Assembly: GCF_019711375.1 (NCBI RefSeq) | Contig: NZ_CP081295.1 | Span: 1,178,001 to 1,242,000, forward strand | Length of the DNA stretch: 64,000 nucleotides | Direction of reading: 5' to 3' | Source of the DNA: Qipengyuania aurantiaca | GTDB lineage: Bacteria; Pseudomonadota; Alphaproteobacteria; Sphingomonadales; Sphingomonadaceae | Part shown: piece after piece, positions 1 through 7,605 of the stretch | How the letters are laid out: each line of letters begins with the position of its first letter | Position numbering within the stretch: the first letter of the stretch is position 1 | Notes under the pieces: generated by a model | Told to the model about the DNA's origin: nothing | Databases searched by the model: none | Seen by the model: only the letters and a program-made list of their open reading frames with translations | Made by a program: the position numbers and the translations under genes

Positions 1-457
1 CATAGGCGAGGTCGGCCGGGGCCGCGATTTTGATCGTGTCGCCCACACCCATCTGCGGGATCGCCATTTGCCACGCCTCTACCAGACGGTGCAGCGGGAA
101 AGTGGCGGGTTCGCCGCGATCGAAGCTGGAATCGAAGGTTTCGCCATCGATGAAGGTGCCGGCGTAATGAACCGTCACGCGGTCGTTGAGCCGCGGCTTT
201 TCGTCGGAACCTGCGTATTCGACATAGCGCCAGCGCAGGCCGCCTTCCATCGTGCGCCAGCCGTCTTCCGCCTTGAGTCCCGAAAGGTAGGCCTGCTGGG
301 CGCTCATCCATGCGAGGTCCTGCGAACGGTCGGGACCACCGTCCTGCGCGGTCGCAGCGTGAAAGCCCACCGCCGCAGCGGCTGCGCCGAGCGCGGCAAG
401 AGTGAAGCGCATCTCGCGAAGGAAGGCCGGGCGGCGCGGGTCGGAAGTATTAGTCAT
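1..457 (-). CDS. FKBP-type peptidyl-prolyl cis-trans isomerase (3' end beyond window)
   Basis: Proline isomerase of the FKBP family, probably exported and acting on proteins in the periplasm. The visible 152 codons read in from the right. An N-terminal hydrophobic segment (MRFTLAALGAAAAAVGF, residues 16-32) is followed by an FKBP core with HYAGTFIDGETFDSSFDRG and, near the edge, the typical MGVGDTIKIAAPADLAYG block that closes the active site. The C-terminal residues lie beyond base 1. The chosen ATG is at 457-455. A second ATG at 412-410 sits exactly at the start of the signal-like segment and may be the real start. The peptide transporter gene lies upstream on the same strand, with a strong hairpin terminator between them, so this gene probably has its own promoter. 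Confidence 0.85.
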   Translation of the reverse strand, partial: MTNTSDPRRPAFLREMRFTLAALGAAAAAVGFHAATAQDGGPDRSQDLAWMSAQQAYLSGLKAEDGWRTMEGGLRWRYVEYAGSDEKPRLNDRVTVHYAGTFIDGETFDSSFDRGEPATFPLHRLVEAWQMAIPQMGVGDTIKIAAPADLAY

Positions 458-473
458 GTCCTGCCCAGACACG

Positions 474-501
474 AAAAAGGGCGCGGTTTCAAGCCGCGCC
501 C
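474..501 (-). terminator. Rho-independent terminator of the peptide transporter gene
   Basis: Read on the minus strand, an 8-bp perfect stem (bases 494-501 with 479-486, loop 487-493) is followed by five T residues (474-478 on the plus strand are AAAAA). It lies 22 bases after the stop of the transporter gene and ahead of the FKBP gene, so it should isolate the two transcripts. Confidence 0.8.
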
Positions 502-522
502 TCTTCCTGTGTCGATGCCCTA

Positions 523-2364
523 TCAGGCGGTCGGCTTGGTCGTCGGGTGGACCCCGCCTTCCTGCGATTCGAGACCGGCACCAGCCTGGCCTTCGAGATC
601 GTCGCCGACATTGTCGTCGCGGATCGTGTCGAGATGCATCAATTTCTTGATCAGCGGGCTGACCACCATCACGGCGACACCGATGCCGACCGCGTACCAG
701 CCGACGGTCGAATAGACGTCGAGTACGACCTGTTTGCCCGCTTCCTCGCCAACCCCTTCGGCACCCGTTGCGGCGGCGATGAGGCCGGCTGCGAAGTTAC
801 CGGTGGCCGAAGCGAAGAACCAGGTGCCCATGACGAGGCTGGCCATATGGGCCGGGCTCAGGCGGTTCATCGCCGACAGGCCTACGGGCGAGAGGCAAAG
901 CTCGCCGGTGGTGTGCAGCAGGTAGATGAGGAAGATGAAAATGACCGGCGTCGGGACGTTCACGCCCACGCTCTCCGCGCCCCAGACGAGAACGAGGAAG
1001 CCGAGGCCGACCTGGATCACGGCAAGGCCAAACTTCAGCGGCGTGCTGGGTTCCTTGCCCTTGCGCGCCAGACCCTGCCACAGCATCGCGAAGAGCGGTG
1101 CCAGCAGCACGATGTAGATCGCGTTGATCGACTGGAACATCGATGCGTTCACGCCCTGCGTGTCGACATGGCGATCGGTGAACAGGTTGAGCGACGAACC
1201 GGCCTGCTCGAACAGCGCCCAGAAGACGATCGAGGTCAGGATCAGGAACATCGCGGCGAAGATACGGTCACGTTCGTCGAACGCCTTGACCAGCGACTGC
1301 TGGATCAGGACCGCGACGAGGACGGCAAGACCGCCCAGCGCAACCCACACCATCCACTCGGTGCCGAGCGCCGCCAGCACGATGCCGACGATCATGGTCG
1401 CGGCCGCCAGAAGGTAGACCATGAACGGTCCCTGCGGAGCGGCCTTCCACGAGCCATAGGCCATCTTGAAGGTCACGATGGCCAGCACATAGGCGACAAG
1501 AGCGCCGCCGAATGCGCCGAGGACGGTGCCGACCAGTTCCTGGAACTGGATTGCGGCCCAGCACAGCGCGACCATGGCAAGGCCGGCGCCGTAAATGCCC
1601 CATTCCTTGCCGCCCTTGATCTTGGCCGGGTCCTTTGGCTCGCCCTTGCCGAGAAGCAGAGGCTTGCCGATGACGAAGAACACGAGGCCGAGCAGCATGC
1701 CGAAGCCGGCGAGGCCGAAGCCGTACTGCCAGCCATAGGTCTGGCCGAGATAGCCGCAGATGATGGACGCGGTTGCCGCGCCGACGTTAATGCCCATGTA
1801 GAAGATGGTGTAAGCCGGATCGCGGCGCACGTCGGTGCGCGCATAAAGCTGGCCGACGATGACCGAAATGTTCGCTTTCAGGAAGCCCGAGCCCACGATG
1901 ATGAGGGCAAGCGCGAGCCAGAACACGTTGATCATAGGATCGCTTTGTCCGCCGGACCCTTCGAACGCCATGAAGAAGTGGCCGAAGGTCAGCAGGACCG
2001 CGCCGAACAGCACCGCCTTGCGCTGCCCGATGTATTGGTCGGCAAGATAGCCGCCCACCACCGGAGTGATGTATACGAGCGCGGTATAGGCACCGTAGAT
2101 GATCGAGGCTTCGCTATCCGAGAACAGCCAATGCTGGACGAGGTAGAAGATCAGGAGGGCGCGCATGCCGTAGTAGGAGAAGCGCTCCCACATTTCGGCC
2201 ATGAACAGCAGGAACAGCCCCTTGGGGTGCCCGATAACCTCTTCCTGGGGGCGGGTGATAAGCACCACGCCACCGATGAGAAAGGCTGCCAGTGCGACCA
2301 CTGCAACCCTGAATGTCCACATTTCGAACGCTGAGTCGAATGTGAAGAACATGCCTTCGACCAT
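523..2364 (-). CDS. Peptide MFS transporter (POT/PTR family, proton-coupled di-/tripeptide symporter)
   Basis: Inner-membrane proton-driven importer of di- and tripeptides. The 613-residue product is highly hydrophobic with at least 12-14 predicted membrane spans. It carries the POT signature EMWERFSYYG at residues 57-66 (the ExxERFxYYG proton/peptide site) and the second PTR2 motif FYMGINVGA near residue 188. An extra hydrophobic helix precedes the signature (residues about 16-37). A longer reading frame upstream exists, but the ATG at 2364 is preferred because GAGGGA lies about 10 bases before it. The gene is divergent from the GntR-type regulator at 2554, about 190 bases away, which makes that regulator a candidate controller. 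Terminated by the hairpin at 474-501. Confidence 0.92.
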   Translation of the reverse strand: MVEGMFFTFDSAFEMWTFRVAVVALAAFLIGGVVLITRPQEEVIGHPKGLFLLFMAEMWERFSYYGMRALLIFYLVQHWLFSDSEASIIYGAYTALVYITPVVGGYLADQYIGQRKAVLFGAVLLTFGHFFMAFEGSGGQSDPMINVFWLALALIIVGSGFLKANISVIVGQLYARTDVRRDPAYTIFYMGINVGAATASIICGYLGQTYGWQYGFGLAGFGMLLGLVFFVIGKPLLLGKGEPKDPAKIKGGKEWGIYGAGLAMVALCWAAIQFQELVGTVLGAFGGALVAYVLAIVTFKMAYGSWKAAPQGPFMVYLLAAATMIVGIVLAALGTEWMVWVALGGLAVLVAVLIQQSLVKAFDERDRIFAAMFLILTSIVFWALFEQAGSSLNLFTDRHVDTQGVNASMFQSINAIYIVLLAPLFAMLWQGLARKGKEPSTPLKFGLAVIQVGLGFLVLVWGAESVGVNVPTPVIFIFLIYLLHTTGELCLSPVGLSAMNRLSPAHMASLVMGTWFFASATGNFAAGLIAAATGAEGVGEEAGKQVVLDVYSTVGWYAVGIGVAVMVVSPLIKKLMHLDTIRDDNVGDDLEGQAGAGLESQEGGVHPTTKPTA

Positions 2365-2553
2365 AAGATCGGTGTCCCTCTTGTTATTTTGGTGGCGTCG
2401 CTTTCGCTTGGCCCCTTCCCTAGAAAGCGCGCAACCTAGCGGCCTCGCGCGCAATGTGAAGCATTAGTTACAGGCGCGACCACATTCGCGGGAACCTTGC
2501 GCGCCGCGCTGTATTATGGCACTGATGCACTATTCGCTGTCCGGGGACCCGTC

Positions 2554-2895
2554 ATGAGCAACCAGTCCAAGCCCGTCTATCTCAAGCTGCGCGACATGAT
2601 TGCCGCTGCCATCATCGACGGACGCTACAAGGAAGGCGAAATGCTGCCGTCGGTCCGCGCGCTGGCGGCCGAGCAGGGTGCCAATCCGCTTACCGTGGCC
2701 AAGGCCTACCAACAGTTCCAGAACGACGACCTCGTCGAGGTCCAGCGCGGCGTCGGCATGTATGTCGCCAAGGGCGCTGCGGCGGTCTTGCGTAAGCGCG
2801 AACGGGAAGCTTTTCTCAAGGAAGAGTGGCCCGAAATTCGCGAGCGGATGGAGCGACTGGACATTACGCCGGCCGAACTGCTCACCGACGCCTAG
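2554..2895 (+). CDS. Short GntR-family transcriptional regulator (YtrA-like)
   Basis: DNA-binding regulator of 113 residues. Residues 1-70 form the GntR winged helix-turn-helix (GEMLPSVRALAAEQGANP, LTVAKAYQQ, then the wing VEVQRGVGMYV). Only about 40 residues follow, ending in a charged helix, so no FadR/HutC/MocR ligand domain is present; this is the YtrA-type architecture, which commonly controls membrane transporters. The ATG at 2554 is preceded by GGGGAC; an upstream in-frame ATG at 2497 would add 19 residues lacking family similarity. It diverges from the peptide transporter gene. Target and effector are unknown; control of itself and of the transporter is an inference from position. Confidence 0.88.
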   Translation: MSNQSKPVYLKLRDMIAAAIIDGRYKEGEMLPSVRALAAEQGANPLTVAKAYQQFQNDDLVEVQRGVGMYVAKGAAAVLRKREREAFLKEEWPEIRERMERLDITPAELLTDA

Positions 2896-2989
2896 ATGCG
2901 ACACAACCCTCCGAGGACACATTTTAACATTAGATAACTTGCGGAAACGGCTGAGTTCTGCCATCGGCAAGCTTGCAAGGGGTCGTCAC

Positions 2990-3064
2990 ATGGCTGCCCG
3001 CAAGGGTCGCATTACCAGTGTTACGATCGTCGCCGGGGGCGGCGGTCCGGAGAGCGCAAGATGA
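2990..3064 (+). CDS. Possible 24-residue upstream ORF coupled to ihfB
   Basis: An ATG at 2990 preceded by AAGGGG with a 7-base spacer opens 24 codons ([11 protein letters not shown]..., ending GGGGPESAR) whose TGA overlaps the ihfB start codon as ATGA at 3061-3064. The layout is that of a translationally coupled small ORF. No known family is recognised. The stretch could be a coincidence of high-GC sequence, but the good ribosome binding site and exact overlap argue for translation. Confidence 0.45.
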   Translation: MAARKGRITSVTIVAGGGGPESAR

Positions 3065-3342
3065 TCCGATCCGAACTCCTCACCGCCATTGCGGAAGACA
3101 ATCCCGAACTGCGCGCCGAAGAGGTGGAGCAGGTGGTCGATATCTTCTTCGAGGAAATTTCCCAGCGCCTGGCCGAAGGCGGCCGCGTGGAATTGCGCGG
3201 TTTCGGCGCCTTCTCCACTCGTGAGCGCCAGGCTCGCCAGGGGCGCAATCCGCGCACGGGCGAAATGGTCGACGTGCCGGCCAAGAAGGTGCCCTATTTC
3301 AAGCCGGGCAAGGAAATCCGCGAGCGCCTCAACGAGAATTGA
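3061..3342 (+). CDS. ihfB: Integration host factor subunit beta
   Basis: Nucleoid protein that pairs with IHF-alpha to bind and sharply bend DNA in promoters, recombination sites and replication origins. The product has 93 residues, the usual size. It shows the HU/IHF fold: helices at the start ([15 protein letters not shown]), VELRGFGAF near residue 43, and the DNA-binding arm with GRNPRTGE around residue 62 followed by [14 protein letters not shown]. It resembles the beta rather than the alpha subunit in its start (MIRSEL) and arm. GGAGAG lies 8 bases before the ATG. The coding sequence overlaps a 24-codon upstream ORF. tRNA-Leu follows 86 bases later. The alpha subunit gene is not in the window. 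Confidence 0.93.
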   Translation: MIRSELLTAIAEDNPELRAEEVEQVVDIFFEEISQRLAEGGRVELRGFGAFSTRERQARQGRNPRTGEMVDVPAKKVPYFKPGKEIRERLNEN

Positions 3343-3358
3343 GCCGCGCGGCCTCTCG

Positions 3359-3382
3359 CCCAACTTGGCGCCCAACTTGGCG
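3359..3382 (+). repeat. 12-bp perfect tandem duplication
   Basis: The unit CCCAACTTGGCG occurs twice head to tail between ihfB and tRNA-Leu. The junction TTGGCGCCCAA is also a short inverted repeat. No function is apparent. Confidence 0.6.
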
Positions 3383-3428
3383 ATTGCAGCCCATCTCCCG
3401 ATTCTCTACTCAGCCGACCTGCCGGATA

Positions 3429-3510
3429 GCGGGTGTGGCGGAATGGTAGACGCCGGGGACTTAAAATCCCCTGTCCTTTGGGCGTGTGGGTTCGAGTCCC
3501 ACCACCCGCA
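3429..3510 (+). tRNA. tRNA-Leu (anticodon TAA)
   Basis: A complete cloverleaf with a 7-bp acceptor stem (GCGGGTG with CACCCGC), discriminator A at 3510, a 5-bp anticodon stem (3455-3459 with 3467-3471) and loop CTTAAAA giving anticodon TAA at 3462-3464. A long variable arm (TGTCCTTTGGGCGT region) marks it as a class II tRNA, as expected for leucine. The T arm contains GGTTCGAGTCC. It reads UUA codons, which are rare in this GC-rich genome. CC follows the discriminator, but a full genomic CCA is not evident (ACCG). Confidence 0.95.
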
Positions 3511-3580
3511 CCGGCAGCCCACTGGGACGCGCAAGTAAATTCAAGGGCTTGCTTGCGCGACTGTCGGAATGGCTGACAGG

Positions 3581-3608
3581 TTAACCATTCGCCTTCCCTG
3601 AGTATTAA
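3581..3608 (+). promoter_or_regulatory. Candidate promoter of the PilZ gene
   Basis: TTAACC (3581-3586) and TATTAA (3603-3608) are separated by 16 bases and lie about 95 bases before the PilZ start. The -35-like element overlaps the palindrome GGTTAACC; TTAACCAT also resembles a CtrA half site, although no second half is present. Confidence 0.35.
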
Positions 3609-3703
3609 TCCCTAGCTTCCTACTAAATGGCTCGACAGGGGCACTGGTCCAGTAAGGCTGGCGGAAGGCATCCTCCTTCCCCGGCTTTGGGGGTACGCAA
3701 GCA

Positions 3704-4345
3704 ATGGAATATTCCGCAGGTTTCCGCGCGGACAGCAAAATCGAAGAGGTCGAGGTCGATCGGCGTTCAAAGCCGCGTTACACCTCCCTGATTCGCGCGG
3801 CCAAGCTGGTCTGCGGCCAAGGCGAATTCATCTGCGTCATCCGCGATGTTTCGGCCACCGGCATCTCGCTGCGCACCTTCCACGCCCTGCCGAACGACCG
3901 TACCATCGCGCTCGAACTGCAGAACGGCGAGACCTACGAGATCGCCGAGACGCGGCGCGAAGGTTTCGAAGCGAGCTACCAGTTCGACCGCCCGGTCACC
4001 GTCGAGCGATTGATCCATGAGACGTGGAATTTCCCCAAGCGCCAGCTGCGGCTCAACATTGCCATCCCGCTGACCCTTTCGTCGCTTTCGGCAAGCGGGG
4101 AGGCGGTTACCGTCAATCTGTCGCAGCAGGGCGCTCGTGTGGAATGCGACGCCGCTTTCGCCATCGACCAGGCGCTGCGCGTCACGGGCGACCATTTCCC
4201 CGAAACCCGCGCCAAGGTGCGCTGGCGCAAGGACGCCAATTACGGGCTGGTGTTCGACAACACGCTGTCCTTACGCGAATTTGCGCTGATGGCGGCCTCT
4301 GTGCAGTGTCCGGTGATGCTCGAGCAGACGCCCGACGCGGCCTGA
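3704..4345 (+). CDS. Protein with two PilZ domains
   Basis: Putative cyclic-di-GMP receptor of 213 residues, cytoplasmic, with no other recognisable domain. The first PilZ unit (about residues 20-95) has RRSKPR followed by DVSATGIS, matching the RxxxR and D/NxSxxG c-di-GMP motifs. The second (about residues 108-200) has KRQLRLN and NLSQQGARV, a degenerate first motif with an intact second. One or both domains may therefore bind the nucleotide. It is transcribed alone, downstream of tRNA-Leu and convergent with msrB. Its target, for instance motility or exopolysaccharide, cannot be told from context. Confidence 0.85.
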   Translation: MEYSAGFRADSKIEEVEVDRRSKPRYTSLIRAAKLVCGQGEFICVIRDVSATGISLRTFHALPNDRTIALELQNGETYEIAETRREGFEASYQFDRPVTVERLIHETWNFPKRQLRLNIAIPLTLSSLSASGEAVTVNLSQQGARVECDAAFAIDQALRVTGDHFPETRAKVRWRKDANYGLVFDNTLSLREFALMAASVQCPVMLEQTPDAA

Positions 4346-4362
4346 GCCTCGCCTCGGCCCAA

Positions 4363-4863
4363 TCAGGCGGGCCGGAAATCCATCGCAACGCCGTTGATGC
4401 AGTGCCGCTTGCCGGTCGGTCGTGGGCCATCGTTGAAGATATGCCCCAGATGCCCGCCGCAATCGGCGCAGTGCACTTCGGTGCGCGGATAGCCGATCTT
4501 GTAGTCGGTGCTCGTGCCCACCGCGCCCGGCAGGCTTTTCCAGAAACTCGGCCAGCCGGTGCCCGAATCGTATTTCGTCTTCGAGCTGTAGAGCGCGTTG
4601 CCGCAGCCCGCACAGGCGAAGGTGCCGGCGCGCTTCTCGTCGTTGAGGGGCGAGGAATAGGGCCGCTCGGTACCTGCGTCGCGCAGCACATAATACTCGC
4701 TCTTGGTCAGCTTCCTGCGCCATTGCGCTTCGCTCAGCGAGACGGGGTAATCGCGCGCCTGCGCCTCGCGCGAACCGCAGGCGGCCAGCGTCGTTGCAGC
4801 GACGCCGGACCCCAGTAGTCCGAGGAAGGATCGGCGGTTCGGTCGGGTGTCGGTCATGGGCAT
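4363..4863 (-). CDS. msrB: Peptide-methionine (R)-S-oxide reductase, probably exported
   Basis: Repairs methionine-R-sulfoxide in oxidised proteins. The MsrB domain occupies about residues 40-166: zinc ligands in CAGC (84, 87) and CADC (132, 135), and the catalytic cysteine in RHCINGV (Cys155). An N-terminal twin-arginine signal (RRSFLGLLG, residues 10-18) is followed by LAAC at 26-29, a lipobox-like sequence, so the protein may be a Tat-exported lipoprotein acting in the periplasm instead of the usual cytoplasmic MsrB. The ATG at 4863 follows AGGAG with an 8-base spacer; an ATG two codons later is possible. It ends convergently with the PilZ gene, 17 bases away. Confidence 0.93.
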   Translation of the reverse strand: MPMTDTRPNRRSFLGLLGSGVAATTLAACGSREAQARDYPVSLSEAQWRRKLTKSEYYVLRDAGTERPYSSPLNDEKRAGTFACAGCGNALYSSKTKYDSGTGWPSFWKSLPGAVGTSTDYKIGYPRTEVHCADCGGHLGHIFNDGPRPTGKRHCINGVAMDFRPA

Positions 4864-4913
4864 ATCTTTAGGCTCCTGCCCCTGAATACGTGCCGAACGC
4901 CCGAAAGGTTACC

Positions 4914-6254
4914 TCAGAACTCGGTAATCTCGACTTCGAGCTTGCGGAAGCCATGCACGAAATTGGCGCGCACGCGCTCGATATCGCCCGCGACATGGAC
5001 GCGCATGCGGCGCTTGTGCAGCTCTTCGAGGAGGACCCGCAACTGCAGCTCGGCGAGGCGCGCGCCCACGCAGCGGTGGATGCCGTAGCCGAAGGCAATG
5101 TGCCGCCGCGCGTTCTCGCGGGTGATGTCGAGCTTGTCGGGGTTCTCGAACACCTGTTCGTCGCGGTTGGCCGAAAGGTACCACAGCACCACCTTGTCGC
5201 CCGCCTTGATCTGCTGGCCGAAGACCTCGGTGTCCTCGGTGCAGGTCCGGCGCATATGCGCGAGCGGGGTCTGCATGCGCAGGATTTCCTGCACCGCGTT
5301 GGGGATGAGGTCGGGCTGCTGTTCGAACAGCTTGCGCTGGTCGGGGTTCTTGTCGAGCTGGTAGATGATCCCGCTCATGGAATTGCGGGTGGTGTCGTTG
5401 CCGCCCACGATGAGGAGGACGAGATTGCCCATGAATTCCTCGGGGCGCATCTGGTTCATCGCGTCCGAGTGGATCATCATAGAAATGAGATCGTCACCCG
5501 GCTCCTTGTCGTGGGTGCGTTCGATCCACAGCGACTGGAAATAGGCCGCCATCTCGTGGAGGAAGCCCCAGCGCATCTCATCGAGCGAGCGGACGGTGGC
5601 AAGCTCGGTATCGCCCGACCAGTCGGACCAGAAAGTCAGCAGGCGGCGGTCTTCCCAGGGGAAGCCGAAAAGGATGGCGAGCATTCCGGTGGTCAGCTCG
5701 ATCGAGACCTTGTCGACCCAGTCGAAGACTTCGCCGCGCGGGAGCGAATCGAGCAGTTCGCCGGTGCGTGCGCGGATCTCGCCTTCCATCTCGGCCATGC
5801 CCGAGGGCGTAAACTTGGGCGCCACCGTGCGGCGCTGGCCGGTGTGCTGCGGGCGGTCCATGGCAATGAACATCGGCAGTTCGCGCCGGTCGCCGACATT
5901 GCTCTCGGCCAATTCCTCCTCGGTCAGGCGGTTGAGGATGGTGATCCCGCCATGCTCCCAGCTGGAGGAGAACACTTCGGGAAGCGCCTCGATATGCTGG
6001 ATCGCCTTGTGCCCGACGACCGCCCAATAGGGGCCGAAGGGGCTTTCGGGAATGTAGTGAAGCGGCCCGGCCTCGCGCATTTCCCTGAAGATCGGGTGCC
6101 AGGTGTTGTCGGCGTAGATGTCGCTGCGGCTGACGTCCCATTTGTGCGGGTGATCCGGCCGCTCCTCCGGATGCTCTTCGAAATGCTTCTTGAGCGCTTC
6201 GTAAGCGGTGGGGGACGTGCGGCATTCGGGCCGGGTGACGGCAGCTGTGGCCAT
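4914..6254 (-). CDS. Cytochrome P450, CYP153-like (terminal alkane/fatty-acid hydroxylase)
   Basis: Heme monooxygenase of 446 residues without a membrane anchor, so a soluble class I enzyme that needs a ferredoxin and a ferredoxin reductase. The I-helix reads GGNDTT (284-289), the K-helix EILR (323-326), and the heme loop FGYGIHRCVG has the axial ligand Cys395. Segments such as SPFGPYWAVV, FIAMDRPQH, GNLVLLIVGGNDTTRNSMSG and AELQLR match the CYP153 family, which hydroxylates the terminal carbon of alkanes and fatty acids. The start at 6254 follows GAGGAG; a longer frame begins eight codons earlier. No ferredoxin gene is beside it. The FAD reductase at 9802 is a possible partner. Substrate is inferred from the family only. 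Confidence 0.9.
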   Translation of the reverse strand: MATAAVTRPECRTSPTAYEALKKHFEEHPEERPDHPHKWDVSRSDIYADNTWHPIFREMREAGPLHYIPESPFGPYWAVVGHKAIQHIEALPEVFSSSWEHGGITILNRLTEEELAESNVGDRRELPMFIAMDRPQHTGQRRTVAPKFTPSGMAEMEGEIRARTGELLDSLPRGEVFDWVDKVSIELTTGMLAILFGFPWEDRRLLTFWSDWSGDTELATVRSLDEMRWGFLHEMAAYFQSLWIERTHDKEPGDDLISMMIHSDAMNQMRPEEFMGNLVLLIVGGNDTTRNSMSGIIYQLDKNPDQRKLFEQQPDLIPNAVQEILRMQTPLAHMRRTCTEDTEVFGQQIKAGDKVVLWYLSANRDEQVFENPDKLDITRENARRHIAFGYGIHRCVGARLAELQLRVLLEELHKRRMRVHVAGDIERVRANFVHGFRKLEVEITEF

Positions 6255-6366
6255 GGTTCTCTCCTCTTCGCCCCGCATCCTGCCCTAACTGACAGGCGTG
6301 TCAATAGTGCGTTGCAAAAGCGAACCTAATACGGGGCCGCCGAAGAGTCTTGCATGGGGGCGACGA

Positions 6367-7605
6367 TCAGGCGGGATCGCCGGGCGTGGTGCTACCCACC
6401 CGGCCCTTCACGCCGCGACCGCCCTTGCCCGATTTCATCACCCGCCTGCGGAACAGCGTTGCCCCCGCTTTCACGAAGATCGCGACGCACAGCGCCTGCC
6501 AGGCGAGCGCGAGGAGATGGGGCCACAATTCGGCCGACTGCGCCGCGCGGGCCAGCATGGCGAAGGGCGAGGACAGCGGGAAGATCGCCGCGGTCAGCTC
6601 AAGCGGCGAGCCGGGGCTGGTCATCGAATAGGCGGCGAGGAAGAACACCAGCAGCTGCGCCATGGTCACCGGCATGGAGAGCGTCTGCACCTCGCGCACG
6701 GTGGTCGCCATGCCGCCGATCGTAAGGAAGAGCGAACCGAGGATGAGATAGCCCATGGCGAAATAGGCGATGCCCAAGAGGATGAAGAGCGGCCAGCCGA
6801 GCGCCGGTTCGGGCAGGGTCGGCATGGCCTCGCCCGCCAGCGCGCCGATCCCTGCGCCGAAGAGGCCCCAGACCGCAATGCCGACGAAGCTGACCCCCAG
6901 CATGGCGAAGAGCTTGCCGAAGAACACGCTGTCCATCGGGATCGCTGCGGCGAGCACCTCGATGACCTTGTTGGCCTTCTCCTCCACGAGGTTGGAAAGC
7001 ACCATGCCGGCGAGCAGCATCATCAGCAGGAAAAGCAGCAATTGCCCGGCCTGCGCGGTACGGATGCGGTTGGACTTCGCCGCCGCAGCCGTGGTCTCCA
7101 GAATGTTCTCGGTCACCTTGGGATAGCTCGTCGGCGTGGCCCCCGTCGCCATGGCGGAGAGCAGCGAGACCGGCCCGTCCCAGCGGTGGATCTGCAAATG
7201 CGTACCAGTCAGCTCGGGCTGCTCCAACGTGCCGGTAACGACGACCGCGTAATTCGATGTGCGCAACAGGGCCTCAGGCGAGAAATCCGCAGCGTTGCGC
7301 ACCGCCGGTTCGATAACCACCAGCTGTGGCAGCCCGTCGACCGTTTCTCGCGCGGTCTGGCGCGCGGCCAGCAGAGCTTCGTTGTCGGCATCGGCCATGG
7401 CCAGCGCGACCGAGTTGACGATCGCATCACGCTGGACCTGCCCGCCGATCCCTCCGGCCAGACCGCCGACAATAATGGGAAAAAGCGGGCCCAAGAGGAA
7501 AAAGAAGAAGGCACGGCTGAACAGGATCGCCTTGAAGTCGCGCCGCGCGACCACCCAGGCCGCCTCGAAGAAGGACAGGCGCGAGGCCTGGTTGTCGCCG
7601 CTCAT
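6367..7605 (-). CDS. ABC-2 type transporter permease (NatB-like)
   Basis: Membrane half of an ABC exporter, 412 residues. One membrane span near residues 28-55 is followed by a large extracytoplasmic segment (about residues 56-205) and then five or six spans (about residues 210-400), the arrangement of NatB/ABC-2 permeases. Its start codon overlaps the stop of the ATPase gene by four bases, so the two are translated together. NatAB-type systems export sodium or drugs, but the substrate here cannot be inferred. Confidence 0.87.
   Translation of the reverse strand: MSGDNQASRLSFFEAAWVVARRDFKAILFSRAFFFFLLGPLFPIIVGGLAGGIGGQVQRDAIVNSVALAMADADNEALLAARQTARETVDGLPQLVVIEPAVRNAADFSPEALLRTSNYAVVVTGTLEQPELTGTHLQIHRWDGPVSLLSAMATGATPTSYPKVTENILETTAAAAKSNRIRTAQAGQLLLFLLMMLLAGMVLSNLVEEKANKVIEVLAAAIPMDSVFFGKLFAMLGVSFVGIAVWGLFGAGIGALAGEAMPTLPEPALGWPLFILLGIAYFAMGYLILGSLFLTIGGMATTVREVQTLSMPVTMAQLLVFFLAAYSMTSPGSPLELTAAIFPLSSPFAMLARAAQSAELWPHLLALAWQALCVAIFVKAGATLFRRRVMKSGKGGRGVKGRVGSTTPGDPA

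Noticed and set aside
547-2334. A 595-codon frame opposite the peptide transporter
   Set aside because: Antisense shadow, extremely Asp/Glu/His/Arg-rich, no domain.
3640-3703. Possible c-di-GMP riboswitch in the leader of the PilZ gene
   Set aside because: TACGCAAGCA near the start recalled a GEMM element, but the conserved core bases and paired helices are not there.
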